Shown: in pieces, positions 12,186 through 24,735 of the stretch | Layout of the letters: every line of letters begins with the position of its first letter | Numbering within the stretch: the stretch's first letter is position 1 | Origin: Artocarpus heterophyllus | Lineage: Eukaryota; Streptophyta; Magnoliopsida; Rosales; Moraceae | Assembly (NCBI GenBank): GCA_025403435.1 | Contig: CM046330.1 | Span: 19,800,239 to 19,864,238 of the forward strand | Length of the DNA: 64,000 nt | Direction: 5' to 3' | The notes under the pieces: generated by a model | The model's database searches: none | Told to the model about the DNA's origin: nothing | Seen by the model: only the letters and a program-made list of their open reading frames with translations | Position numbers and translations under genes: made by a program

Positions 12186-15100
12186 CTTCCTTTCTCGAGG
12201 AGGTAGGTGTGATCTTCTGGTTGTTGAAAGTTGTTTGGTTGAGGAATCCTGTGACACTTAGGTCATAGATTCGAGAGCAACTAATCATGTTTGTGTTTCT
12301 CTGTAGGGGTTCAAAGAAACGAGAAGTCTACTGCATGATGACTTCACATTTCAGATGGGCTATAGATCCTTGGTGTTGGCTGAAGTAGTGGGAGATGTTA
12401 ATTTTTACTTTGATAATTGTAGGAATTTATTTTTGCGAGATTGTTTTTATGTTCCTAAACTTAAAAGGAATTTAATTTCTATAGCTTGTTTATTTAAAGA
12501 CTTTAATGTAGTTTCTTTTAATAATAAACTGGTGATTCATAAAAATAAATCTTTTATCTATGATGGATGAATGCAAAAAATCTATATTTTGTTAAACCTA
12601 AGATGGACTTACCCCTGAACACTGAGGCTAATGATAATAACTTTAAAAGGCTTAAAACTTCTCGTTCTAATAAGACTTATCTTTGGCATTTGCGACTAGG
12701 TCATATTAACCTAATAGGAGTCAAAGGTTGGTAAGGGATGGACTTTTAAGTCACTTAAAGGTGGAATCTAACCACAATATGAATCTTGTTTGGAGGGTAA
12801 AATGACCAAAAGACTATTAGGGTCTAAAGGCAATAGGGTTGAAGGGGTTCTAGAACTTGTGCATAGTGATGTTTGCGGACCTATGAATGTCCGGGCATGA
12901 GGAGGGTATGAGTTTTTCGTCACTTTTATTGATGATTACTCAAGGTATGGGCATGTGTACCTAATGCACCACAAAAGCGAAACTTATGACAAGTTCAGGG
13001 AGTTTCAGGCTAAAGTGGAAAAGCAATTAGGCAGACCCATAAAAGCATTTCGATCCGATCGAGGTGGTGAATACCTTTCTGATGAGTTCTTGGGACACTT
13101 ATTAGAGAATGGGATTTTATCCCATTTGACTACGCCTGGTGCTCCGCAGTAGAATGGCATAGCTGAGAGAAGCAACAAGACTTTGTTGGTCAGATCCATA
13201 ATGAGTTATTCATCATTGCCTTTGTTCTTTTGGGGATATGCACTACAAATCGCATATTATCTTTTGAACAATTTGCCTTCAAAATAGGTTCATAAAACTC
13301 CTCACGAGTTGTGGACAGGAAAAAAGACATCCTTAAACCATATTTGCATATACAGATATCCGACTCATGTCCTGTTTCAGGAAGCTAATAAGTTAGAAGC
13401 ACATTCAAAAGTTTATGTGATCATATGATATCCAAAAGGGACTAAAGGGGGTTATTTCTATAATCCAAAGGAAATAAAGTCATGGTTTTAACTAATACAA
13501 CATTCCTTAAGGAAAGTTATATGGACGACTTTAAGCCTCGAAGTAAAGTGTTACTCGAGGAGATGGGCAGTGATTTGATCACTCCAGGGGTTCCAAATGA
13601 AACTATTCCAATCAGTGTAGAAAAACCAACCGAACAACAACCTAAGGGGCTCCATAGTGGGAGCATTGGGCGTCAACCCAAAAGTTATATGTTCAATGGT
13701 GAAGCCTTTTTGGCTAAACAGGTTGAACATGACAAGGATCCTTACACTTACGAAGAGGCTATAGAGGATGTTGATTCGAAACTCTAGGCAGAGGCCATGA
13801 ACATTGAAATGAAGTCTATAGAGGCTAATTGGGTCTAGGAGCTTGTGGATCTTCCTAAAAGGATAAAACCCATAGGGTGTAAATGGATCTATAAGAGAAA
13901 GAGAGGAGTAGATAAGAAAGTCGAAACCTATAAGGCTAGACTAGTAGCTAAAGAATACACGTAAAAGGAAGGAATCGATTACGAGAAAACCTTTTCGCCT
14001 GTAGCCATGCTTAAGTTCATCCGCTTCCTCTTGTCCACACCTGGTGCTCTTGATTACGAGATTTGACAGATGGATGTCAAGATGGCTTTTCGAAATGGCT
14101 ATCTTAATAAGTCCATTTATATAGTACAACTAGAAAGGTTCAAGGCTAAGGGTCAGGAGGGTAATGTTTGCATGCTACTAAAGTCAATTTATGGACTTAA
14201 GCAGGCTTCCCGTTCTTAGAACATAAGATTTGATCAAGTGATCAAGACTTATAGGTTCACAAAAAATGTGGATGAACCATGTGCTTACAAGCACATTAAG
14301 GATATGAAGGTGGTTTTTCTACTGCTCTATGTAGATGACATTCTGCTAATTGACAATGACATTGGGGCATTGTCATCAGTCAAATTATGGTTGACTAAGT
14401 AGTTTGACATGAAAGACTTGGGTGCAGCTAATTATGTTCTTGGTATCCAAGATCTTTAGGGATAGGAAGAGCAAAATGATAGCTTTATCCCAAGTGGGCT
14501 ACATAGAAAAAATTCTCAAGAAGTATGCAATGTAGGATTCCAAAAAAGGTAGGCAACCATCTAGGACTAGAATTACTCTTTCTAAGAAGGACTCACCAAA
14601 GTCTGATGAGAAAAGAGAATACAAGAAAAAGAAGCCTTATGCTTCGGCAAAGGGTAGTCTCATGTATGCCATGCTTTGCACATGACCGGATATTAGTTAT
14701 GCAGTCAGGATAGTAAGTCGATTTTAGTCGGATCGAGGACCAAACCACTAAGTTGCGGTCAAGCATATTTTCAAGTACCTGAAAAAAACTCAATAGTACA
14801 TGCTCGTATATTCGGGTAAGGATTTAACACCTCTAGGATACACTGACTCAGATTTACAATCCTGTCTAGATTCAAAAAGATCAAGTACTAGTTTTGTGTT
14901 TACTCTAGGCAATGCCATTATTTGGAGAAGTGTCAAGCAAGATTGTACTTTGGATTCAACAATAGAGGCTGAGTATATGGTAGCTAGTGATGCTTCGACA
15001 GAAGTAGTGTGGCTCTACAAGTTCCTTAAGTGTCTTAAGGTAGTTCTTAGTATGGATAAGGTGGTATCGCTATATTGTGGTAGCACTACAGTGATAGCTA

Positions 15101-15320
15101 ATGCTAAGGAACCAAGATTTCACAAGAAGAGTAAGTATATTGATTAGAAGTATCATGTGATAAAGGACTTCATTGACGACGGACATGTTGCTGTATGCAA
15201 AATCGCATCCGAGGACAATTTAGCTGATCCATTCACGAAGACACTAATTGCGAGAGTTTTCAAGAGGCATGTGAAAGCTATTGAGATACAAGATTTGTCA
15301 TATTTACTCACTTAGTGCAA
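12186..15320 (+). pseudogene. pol remnant of element B (PR-IN-RT-RH)
   Basis: The order is protease, integrase, reverse transcriptase, RNase H, which is diagnostic of Ty1-copia. Visible landmarks are the protease VIDSRATNHVC near 12270 (Gly of D-S-G changed to Arg), integrase FIDDYSRY near 12930, FRSDRGGEY near 13050 and an E in AERSNKT near 13165. RT shows QMDVKMAF near 14068, YGLKQA near 14190 and an intact YVDDILL near 14328. RNase H spans 14800 to about 15310, with YTDSDL, TIEAEY and DNLADPFTK. Roughly a dozen stops and frameshifts break the frame. Confidence 0.85.
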
Positions 15321-15329
15321 GTGGGAGAT
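15321..15329 (+). other. Polypurine tract of element B
   Basis: GTGGGAGAT directly precedes the 3' LTR and is the expected plus-strand primer site. Confidence 0.65.
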
Positions 15330-17253
15330 TGTTAGTCATGTATGCCCTAAGGAGTAAAAATGTAATATGGTTTTAGAGACATTTTTATTAATAAAGAATT
15401 TATTTATTATTCATATACTAAATTATTGTCCTCTTTACGTTCATATTTGTTGAATATATAATGAGCAAACAAAAGTTTGAGATTATCGATCTAAGCCTTT
15501 AGAATCGGGCATATGATGGAGAGATTATGTGGAAGGCATGATTCTAAAGGTGACGGTCTAAATCATAAGATCTGCAATCGAGGGAATAAATTTGGGTGCT
15601 TTATTCATGCAAAGATTGTTATGTTATCTATATCCCTAACGGGAGATGGTTTGTCTTGGCCATTGAAGGTGGACTCCATAAGTAGAACATTGATACATTG
15701 TCATAGGTGACGATTTATTGGATCGAGACATAAAGCGTAATTGATTTAGATTAATAATTTTATCTTGACAAATCAATTCACTTTAGACAATCATATGTAT
15801 CATATCTTAATCTTGAGATGAATAATTGGCCCATTGTCTTGACATGTGTCTTTTGTTGTACTAAAGGGTGACATCCATATTTTATGTTGGTACATATGCC
15901 AGTATGCTGGAGATATGACTCTTAATAGCCTAGACCTATTATTCATAGATACGGAATCCACAGCTCCTTTTTAAGACTCGATGATATCCTTTTACACGCA
16001 TTATCCTATAATCAGAAAACTACAGCACTCAACCATTGGATGCATAGGTGTAACTGAATGGTATACTGTCTTTGGATGGTAAGTTTTCCAATAGTGAGAT
16101 AATGGAATTTAAGAGAAAAATAATTGGGAAGGTAAGACAGAATTTATCCTTAAGCCAATTATAAATATCCTATAGAGATACGATATATCATGATATGTCA
16201 TAGATACTTAGCTATTTGGGCTTCGTAATTTTATATATTTCAAGAGTGCTGCTCTAAGCTTTTAATAGAGTAGCATTAAAGTTGATAAGTATAAAATGTA
16301 TATCTGGGATATTAGATTTCATAATTATCGAGAGCTTGAACTATATAGGTCCATTAGGCCCCCTTTGCTAGCTTATAATAAATCTTGTAACGATACGACA
16401 TGCTTTTCTAATAAATTAGTGGCTTATGTTAAATTATCAGATTAGCTGAAATTTGATAGGATCAGATAATTCATGTCTGTTTATCAGTTGAATTAATTTT
16501 ATATAAATTAATTCAAGATAAACTTGTTGAATTATCGGGGATATTTATTTTCCTAGAAAATATCTAGATATGGTTGCTTTGATCAGATAACTTCTCTATT
16601 GGGTTATTTGAATTAAAACTGAGGCTTTATCCTAAGAATATCGGGTGAGAAATAAAGATTCACAGGGATCATTTATCGTTAGTTCGGCAAGCCAATCTTT
16701 CAATTCGGCCTGCAAATGGAGTAAGTTCGGCAAGCCGATCTGCCAATTTAGCCTGCCAACCGAACGATAATTTGATTACGCATTTTTATCAGATATTAAT
16801 CTAGATTCAAATTTTTGAAGCCTTATCTAATAAGGACTAAACCCTGGGTCCAACCTCTATAAATAGGGAGTGAGACTCATATGTTATTTAGATCAATTGA
16901 GAAATTAAGAGTGAGCACTCTAGTCTGTGAGGCTCTAAAACTCCTTGAGAGTTATTGTTCACAAATCATGAACCTTAGCTCTAAGTTTCCTCAATTGGTT
17001 GGAAGGAGAGTCATCGGGAAGAGCTATACGTTGTACGCTCATACACACTTCAATCGTGGATAGAGAATAGGAAAGAAGACCAGTTGATTGAGGCTCTTCC
17101 AGAACACCTTTCTTTTCACAGATTGTGGGAGCTTTTCGGCAAACGAAGTTAGTAAGATCTGGTTAATTTATGTATATAGCATAACAAACTTGTGCTTTAG
17201 AAAATACTCTAATTAAAATTTTAAAAATTCTGCTACGTATTATTTTTCCAACA
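15330..17253 (+). repeat. 3' LTR of element B
   Basis: The LTR is 1924 bp, starts TGTTAGTCATG and ends TTTCCAACA. It carries the GC-rich motif block at about 16680-16770 and a TATA box at 16858-16865. It aligns end to end with 7927-9860. Confidence 0.92.
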
Positions 17254-17851
17254 ATTTGGAGTCAAGGAGGTTTAAAATTTGAATTTGCAATGTTTTGATT
17301 AGGTTGCTTATGTGGCAAGTTATCTTACTTCTTTGTGATTCAATTCGGATTATATGCAAAAATCAAAGAAGGAATATTCTGGGATAATCTAAAAGACACT
17401 GGCTGAAGATTGTGTCATTCAAATTCAAAAGTGAGTCCAGGAACTTTCCATCTATGTGAATTTAAAGTTGTTAAGTTAATTGGGACTTAATTGTGTCTAG
17501 AATAAATTGATAAATTAACTTAACAATATCTCTGAGTTTTGCAAGAATCTTTTAAGATAAAATTGAAGATCTTTTGAGTTTTAAATTCTAGAGCTAACAG
17601 ATTTTCATACACAGTTTTGAATCCTTGTGAATTGCAATTTTTCGGCAGTGTGTGAAAACAACTTGTGAAGATCGCTAACATGGCAATACCCGTGAATATC
17701 ATGCATTGTTAGCACAGCCTTTCCTAAATTTTAGTTAAGTGGGAATTACGTTTATCCTTAGCAACTAAGTTCTATCTTTTTATTAAATCAGTTAATATTC
17801 GACCCTAGGGTTTAGAGGAGAAACCTAGATACTTTCTATACATAGGCTTCA
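17254..17851 (+). repeat. 3' LTR of element A, segment 2
   Basis: This continues the LTR alignment, matching about 2416-3005 of the 5' LTR. It ends with CTTCA (17847-17851), the left copy of the target duplication of element C. Confidence 0.88.
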
Positions 17852-20000
17852 TGTAACGCCCTGAAATTTATTCAATGTTATTGTAATATAAAATGATGAA
17901 TTAGTGTGCCATAATTAATGTTTCAACATTAATTTGATTATTTGGTTAAATTTTGAATTTTAGGTTGTTTTGTTAATTTAATAAATTTAAATGGTTTCTT
18001 ATTGTTTTAAAAAAATGATGTTTTGAGTTTTAAAGCATAACAGTTTGTAAAATGTTAAAAATATTCTGTTTTACAAAACCGTGGGTGGCATTTGGTTTTC
18101 GCACAGTAAAACTGCCCACCGTTTCTCTCTATTTATTCTCTCTCTCACTCTCTTCCTCTCACTCTCTCTGATCTCTCACTCTCTCTCCCCGTGTGAGGCT
18201 CTCTCTCTCTTTCCCTCTCGGTTTCTCTCTTTCTCTCTCAAATTTCTTTGAGATTTTTGAATCAAAATTTGAATCCAAGCTTTGGGTTAGCAAGGAGGAA
18301 GCTCGGGAACGAGATTTGGCTACCAAGAACACGGATTGAAGCTTCAATTCGAGGTTAGTTTTGAAATTTCTAAACTTTTTTCAAAATTTTCAATTTTGTG
18401 CATTTTTTAAATTTAAGTTCGTTTGAGCTTAGAAAACCTTTGATTTGAGTTAAATGAACTTAGAACAACTAGAATCTAACCTTGGATTGAAGAAAAACAG
18501 ATTGGATTTAAGTTTTTTCATTTTTCCTCATCTTTTCCCATTTTTAGATGTTTGAGATTTTTGTGTTTGAATCTTGTTTAAATGAGTTCAAAAGTGTTCT
18601 AGTATGTTTTTCTATCATCTATGAATGTTTTCCACGCCTGAGATTTGAGAAAAACAGGTTAAAATCAAGATTTGGATTTTGGTAGAACCAAAACCCGTGG
18701 CTGGAATTTCTGGTTTTTTCCAGTTCGGTAGGCCGAACTACGTGTTCGGTAGGCCGGATTGCACCGTTTGGCAGGCCGAACCTGGGAAATGTCCGGTCGA
18801 CCGGACCAAATTTTTGACAGGCCAAACTGCGAAGCAGGGAGTCCGGCAGGTCGGCAGAGCATGGGAAATTTTGTGATTTTTCACCCGTTTTCACTATTTT
18901 GAACTCCGATTTAAATTCCAACCTTGTAAAATGATTTTAAAGATACAAATGGCACACTAGGACATCATGAAATGGTTTAGTAACATAGAATGTCTCGAAC
19001 TAGATGTTGATCGACTTAGTGTGTATCTAGGATGGTTCGTGGTTCCGCGGAGCAAACGTATAGTGGACCGGGATTACGGTATGGGGCACTAGCACGAGTA
19101 TCGAGGTAGGACTTCAACCCCATTCTTTGGTAGCCTAGTTTCTAAATGATTTGGCTTTGAAAAGGGTTTCTATAAAAACGTTTTCAACGGTTGATTGAAA
19201 ATGGATTTATCGGTTATATTTTAATAAACCGTGAACTGAAATGAACTTCATAATGAATGTAAATGAAAATACTCGGTAAATGGGTTTTGAACGATGATGA
19301 AAATAAACACAAAGGCATGATGCCATATCAGAGATCGGGTCGTGTAGCGATCGACCTTGGGGGCAGGTCCCGAAACCCAGCTAGACCACTACGGTGGTGA
19401 TATCCTTATGGTTTGCCTAGGAAAAAGAAAATGATGATGTTTCTGGTCGACCTAATAAACTGCTTTGGGTAAGAACGGTTTTATTTAAATTTATTTATTT
19501 ATTCAATGTTTCTTTTATATAATTCCCTGAATAATGAGATTTTTCCTTTAAATTAAATGATTTATTAAAACATAGTCCTATTGAGCCTTTCGCTCACATT
19601 TTCTTTGTTTTTAAATTTTCCCCCCTAGGTGGTTTCCCATTTAGATTCAGAGAGGATTCAACGGACTGAACTCAGGAGCAGTAGAAGGATTAGTGTATCA
19701 TTTGTATTATTTAATCAAGGCATGTAATGTTTTTAACTTTCTTTGTGCTTGGACTGTAGTTGTATTATTATATTGTCAGTACTATGTGTGCACAAGTTGT
19801 GGGTTAGTGGGACCCATACTCGCGGTTCTTTATTATTTTATTATTCACTTAATGTTTATGAACTCTTTATACAATGTTGTTTTGAAACTTTCACATTTTA
19901 TTATTTAATTTAACCCCTAAAATTCTTTATTTTAATTAAATTTTCTCTTAATTAATTTAAATAATCTGCCATGTCATCTCTCATACTTCGGGGCGTGACA
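17852..20000 (+). repeat. 5' LTR of element C
   Basis: The LTR is 2149 bp. It contains a CT-rich stretch at 18120-18240 after a TATTTATTC box, and a GC-rich motif array at 18724-18860. It is 158 bp longer than the 3' LTR. The extra DNA is mostly motif units and flanking bases near 18790-18930 and a piece near 19030-19080. Confidence 0.93.
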
Positions 20001-20003
20001 CAA

Positions 20004-20016
20004 TGGTATCAGAGCT
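20004..20016 (+). other. Primer-binding site of element C
   Basis: TGGTATCAGAGCT follows the LTR after three bases and is the standard initiator tRNA-Met site. Confidence 0.9.
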
Positions 20017-20105
20017 CAAGGTTATGAACCTTGGGAATTGTGCACACATAGGTTTGACAATGAAATGCCTCTGATAGTCCAAATTTGTTTTCAGAAGTGA
20101 GAGAA

Positions 20106-21041
20106 TGACACCTAGATGTCGTTTGACAGTTGACGCCGAGTTCGGAAACGATGAGGGCATATGAGGTCTATGTTTGCGGCTTTTCGGTAGATGACAGCCA
20201 GGGCTAGACTGGAGGATTCTGATGTTAGTCGTCGGCATGCGTATTTTAAGAAATTCTAACATGCGTCTATTTTGATGGTAATGGGGATCCGTAGTTGGCA
20301 GAATATTGGTTAGATTCGATCGTGAAGCATTTGGATACCCTTGCTGTGCCTGATGAGTATCGTGTGGAGTTTACTATGTATAAGCTCGAGGGTGGTGCTA
20401 ATACTTGGCGGAAACAAGCTAAGTGTTTGGAATGCGGTGGCGATATCAGTTGGGACAGATTCGAGGAGCTGTTCTATGATCGGTATTTTTCGTAGAGGTA
20501 TAGAGATCAGAAGGCAGCTAAGTTCTACAGGTTGCAGTAGGGTGATTTGTCAGTTCGGGAATATGAGGCAAGATTTAATGAGTTGGCTAGGTTTGCTCCA
20601 TCAGCTGTGGCATCGGAGCGCGAGAAGTGTATTAAGTTTCAGGAAGGGCTCAAGGCTCCTATTCGGCGACAATTGGTTGCTCTGCGACTTAGGAGTTTTG
20701 GAGAGCTTGTCTCGTCCGTAATATCAGTGGAAAATGATTACGGAGGATCGCAGTATTGTGAGGATCGAGCAAAGGCTTCAGGAGGATCGCAAAGGAGCGG
20801 TAGGAAAAGCACCAGCAGCCGTTCAACTCCGGGAAAGAGCAAGCAGGGTGGCGCGAACAGTGGTAGCAGCAGTTCGTCTGGTAGCGAGCGCAGCAATCCC
20901 TACAGCTTCCATTGTCATTTCTGTCAACAGCCCGGACACATCAAGAGGAATTGCCCGATCGGGAGTGCCCGTCTTGGATCTCAAACCGGAGAGGATGCCA
21001 GTTGTCAGTCTCAGCCCCAAACCCTACCTCTGCCTCAATAG
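20106..21041 (+). pseudogene. gag remnant of element C
   Basis: A gypsy Gag core is visible in frame pieces. The first piece at 20295-20495 has LAEYWLD and a GGANTWRK motif. The longer one at 20547-21041 has SVREYEARFNELARFAP followed by a Ser/Gly-rich linker. A CCHC knuckle, CHFCQQPGHIKRNC, lies near 20913-20955. Stops at 20292, 20494 and 20538 break it; the one at 20538 reads TAG after TTGCAG, where family members usually have Gln. Confidence 0.85.
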
Positions 21042-21242
21042 TATCTACAATTGTAGTACCCTCAGTTCTCTCCTCAGCAGTTTTTGTATCCGGCACGAGG
21101 GTAGCAGCCGTAGCATTTCCAGCGTAGTGTCCCTCAGTATCGAGCATTGAGTGCAGTTAGTGTGCAGTCGTCTCCGTCTCAGCAGCATCGGTAGAATAAT
21201 CCCAAACCCAACAATGTTGGTAGAGGAAAAGGAAATGCACCA

Positions 21243-21674
21243 GTGCAAGTTCATACGATGGCATCTGGAGGTTTAGATTCTCAGACCAGTAAAGCGGTTG
21301 TCGATGGTACGATCTTAGTTTCTCAATCCTTAGTTCGCATTTTATTTGATATAGGTGCCTCTCATTCTCTCATTTTGAGTTCTTTTGTACATGCCTTGGG
21401 ATTAGAGATAGAAGAGTTTAATGAACCCCTAGTCATAACTTCTCCCTTGGGGCGGGTGTGTGTGACTTGTGTATGTAAATCTTGTAAAATAAAGATTGGG
21501 GATGAGATTTTGAAAAGTGATTTGATTATACTCCCCATGAGCTCATATGATGTAATTCTAGGAATGGACTGGTTATCCAGGTATGATGCAGTTGTAGACT
21601 GCCAACTTAGGAAAGTAACCCTAGTGTCTGATAGGGGGACGATGATCACTTACCGGGTGGTAGTGATTGGTTAA
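21243..21674 (+). pseudogene. Protease region of element C
   Basis: An open stretch of 143 codons carries the retropepsin segment. The active-site motif reads LFDIGASHSLI at about 21343-21375, where D-T/S-G is expected, so the conserved Thr is replaced by Ile. The second landmark ILGMDWL is intact near 21558. Gag and this segment are separated by stops, so no intact polyprotein exists. Confidence 0.8.
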
Positions 21675-23150
21675 TGAGTGAGCGTCTCATGAAATCGTGT
21701 TTAGGAGGGCGAAGAAATCTGGGTTGTTGTGCTTTTCTTGCGAATCTAGAGTACGAGCCCTATGCTTTGAGAGGAAGTGTAGCGATTTTGGTGGTTGATG
21801 AGTTCGAGGATGTCTTCCCCGGCGAGTTGCCAGGATTACCACCACATCAAGAAATCGAGTTTGGTATTGAGTTGTTTCCGAGGACAGCACCGATTTCTAT
21901 AGCACCTTATCGGATGGCACCGTCAGAAATGAAAGAATTGAGGAAACAACTTCAGGAGCTTGCTGATAAAGGGTATATTCAGAATAGCACATCTCCGTGG
22001 GGAGCACCGGTTTTGTTTGCAAAGAAACATGATGGGACTCTCAGGTTGTGTGTAGATTATCAACAGTTGAATCGTGTTACGGTGAATAATAAGTATCCCT
22101 TGCCTAGGATCGATGAGTTGTTTGATCGGTTGGGAGTTTCGCGGTACTTCTCAAAGATTGACTTACAGTCGGGTTACCATCAACTCAGGATTAAGGAAGA
22201 GCATATTCCCAAGACAGCTTTTAGGACTCGGTATGGGCATTTTGAGTTTCTTGTTATGTCGTTTGGGTTGACGAATGCTTCGGCAGCTTTCATGGATTTG
22301 ATGAATAGGATATTTAGGTCGTATCTGGATCAGTTCGTGATCGTGTTCATCGATGACATTCATGTGTATTCTAAGACTTGGGAGGAGCATGAGCAGCATC
22401 TCCGGATCATGCTTCAGACTTTGCAGGAGCACCAGTTGTATGCCAAGAGGGAAAAGTGCTAATTTTGGTTGACTGAGGTCAAATTTCTGGGTTATGTCAT
22501 CTCGGAGCATGGTATTTCTGTGGATTCGTCCAAGATTGAAGCCATAGTGGAATGGGAACGACCAAGGAATGTAGCAAAAATTCACAGCTTCTTAGGTCTT
22601 GCTGGTTATTATAGGAAATTTGTAAAGGATTTTTTGAAGATTGCAGCTCCGTTGATGAGATTGATCAAGAAAAATGTCAGGTTTGAGTAGGATGAAGAAT
22701 GTGAGCTTGCTTTTCAAAAATTGAAGAACCGGTTGACTTTAGCTCTAGTATTGGTTATTCCTAGCAGTGACGAGCCGTATAAGGTTTACGCAGATGCTTC
22801 AGGGCACGGACTTAGATGCATGTTGATGCAGCATGGACGTGTGGTTACGTACGGATCGAGACAGCTACGACCTCACAAGCGAAATTATCCTACTCATGAC
22901 TTGGAGCTCGCGGCGGTGATTCACGCGTTGAAGATTTGGAGGTGTTATTTATATGGAGTGTCGTTTCAGGTCTTCTCCGATCATAAGAGTTTGAGGTATC
23001 TGTTCACTCATAGGGATCTTAATTTGAGGCAGCGTAGATGGATAGAGTATATAGAGGATTATGATTTTGCGTTGCAGTATCATCCCGAGAAAGCTAATGT
23101 GGTCGTGGATGCGCTTAGTAGGAAGTCCTCAGGGATTCTCGCTTGTTTGA
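21674..23150 (+). pseudogene. RT and RNase H of element C
   Basis: The reverse transcriptase is open for 262 codons and then broken by TAA at 22460 and TAG at 22688. Landmarks are [17 protein letters not shown], a [10 protein letters not shown] catalytic-Asp block near 22157, the FIDDI box near 22347 and the thumb region with [11 protein letters not shown]. RNase H follows, with YADASGHG near 22787, HDLELAAV near 22897 and [10 protein letters not shown] near 22975, so all three carboxylates are present. It ends with DALSRK. This is the best preserved gypsy-type Pol in the window. Confidence 0.9.
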
Positions 23151-23249
23151 TTTTTGAGGATTGGAGAAGGGATGCGACAGCGAGTGAGTATGGGCTACGG
23201 TATCATGAAGACTGTGATTGAGTTTCGGTATATCATGTAGAGGCGACCC

Positions 23250-24690
23250 CAGCTCTTGTTCAGATGGTGAAGCAAAGTCAGTGGCAGGATCAGCATTTGC
23301 AAGGAATTTGGTCGCGGATTCAAAACGGAGAGCGGTTTGAAGAATAGAGTGTGCATGCAGATGGATCATTGTATTTCCTAGAGAGTCTTGCAGTTCCAGC
23401 TATCGTCGAGGTGACGAAAGCCGTTTTGGACAAAGCTCATAGGTCTCAGTTCGCTATTCATCTGAGGAGCACAAAGATGTATCGTGATTTGAAAAGGTAG
23501 TATTTGTGGAGAGGCATGAAGAAAGATGTTCGAGAGTACATGGCCAAGTGTACGACGTGTCTTCAGGTGAAAGCCAAGCATCAGAAGCTTGCAGGTCAGC
23601 TTCAGCTGCTTCCTATTCCAAGGTGGAAATGGGAGCATGTGACGATGGATTTCCTCACAGGTTTGCCGAGGACGGAGCAGCAGCATGATGTAGTTTGGGT
23701 CGTGGTCGACAAGTTGACAAAATCGGCGCATTTCATTCTGTTCAAGTCGACATGTTCGAGGAGGATTCTCAGGAATTTGTATCTGCAAAACATAGTGAGG
23801 TTGCATGGAGTTCCTTTGTCCATCACTTTTGATCGAGACACCAGGTTTAATGCTAAGTACTGGAGGAGTTTTCAGGAGGCTTTAGGTACGGATTTGAACT
23901 TCAGTACGACATTTTATCCTCAGACTGATGGGCAGTCTGAGCGGGTTATTCAGATTCTCGAGGATATGTTGCGTGCCTGTGCGTTAGACTTCGACGAGAA
24001 TTAGAAGAAATATTTTCATTTGGTGGAGTTCGCGTACAACAACAGTTATTAGGCGAGTATTGGTATGGCACCGTTTGAGGCGTTGTATGGGCGACCGTGT
24101 CGGTCACCGGTGTGTTGGGCAGAGCCGGAAGGCAGGGTTATTCTTGGGCCGGATGAGATCTGTGATAGCAATGAGAAAGTCGCTGTGATTCGAGGTCGAT
24201 TGAGGGCAGCTCAGAGTCGACAAAAGAGTTATGCGAATAGAAGACATAGACCCTTAGAGTTCGCGGTTGGAGATTTCGTTCTCTTGAAGGTATCGCCTTG
24301 TAAGGGAACTATGCGGTTCGGAATGAGTGGAAAGCTTGCACCGAGGTACATTGGACCGTTCAAGATCACTCAGCGTATTGGTGTGGTTGCTTATCGGCTT
24401 GATCTTCCGCCCGAACTTTCTCATGTTCACGTTGTGTTTCATGTGTCGATGCTTAGGAAGTATCCGCCTGAGCAGGGTAAGATAGTTTCATTTCGTGATG
24501 TGCAGGTTTGAGAAGATACGACATACGAGGAGGTGCCGATTCAGATCATCGATCGGAAAGTAATTAGTTTGCGATGTCGTGAGATACCGTTGGTAAAGGT
24601 CGTGTGGCAGCATCACGGGGTTGATGAAGCCACTTGGGAACTAGAGTCGAGTATGCAGGAGTTGTATCCGCATTTGTTTGTTTCTTAAAT
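23250..24690 (+). pseudogene. Integrase and chromodomain-like tail of element C
   Basis: An H-H-C-C zinc-binding region ends with CTTCLQ near 23550. The DDE core shows MDFLTGLP near 23644, a FDRDTRF block near 23828 and GQSERV near 23930. MAPFEALYGRPCRSPVCW at 24065 and the GPF...RIG segment mark the C-terminal domain. After a TGA at 24509 the frame continues as a chromodomain-like tail ending VDEATWE...LYPHLFVS and a TAA at 24686. Stops also occur at 23498, 24001 and 24049. Confidence 0.88.
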
Positions 24691-24719
24691 GAGTTGTAAA
24701 TTTCGAGGGTGAAATTTCT

Positions 24720-24735
24720 TTTAGGGGTGGAGAGT
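24720..24735 (+). other. Polypurine tract of element C
   Basis: A purine-rich run TTAGGGGTGGAGAGT lies directly before the 3' LTR. Confidence 0.65.

Larger units (their letters stand above)
7927..17253 (+). mobile_element. Copia element B, full length
   Basis: A complete but inactive Ty1-copia retrotransposon of 9.3 kb inserted in the 3' LTR of element A. It has 1.93-kb LTRs, which is long for copia, a primer-binding site, a 1.7-kb leader, gag and pol remnants and a polypurine tract. The two LTRs differ at roughly one base in 8-10 over the first 190 bases (eye estimate), and the coding region has many stops, so the insertion is old. Confidence 0.92.

Noticed and set aside
18665..18876. Overlapping open frames on both strands over the gypsy LTR motif array, giving Pro/Gly/Arg-rich peptides
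   Set aside because: They are a by-product of GC-rich repeated units that lack stops; the frames lie inside an LTR and have no family resemblance.
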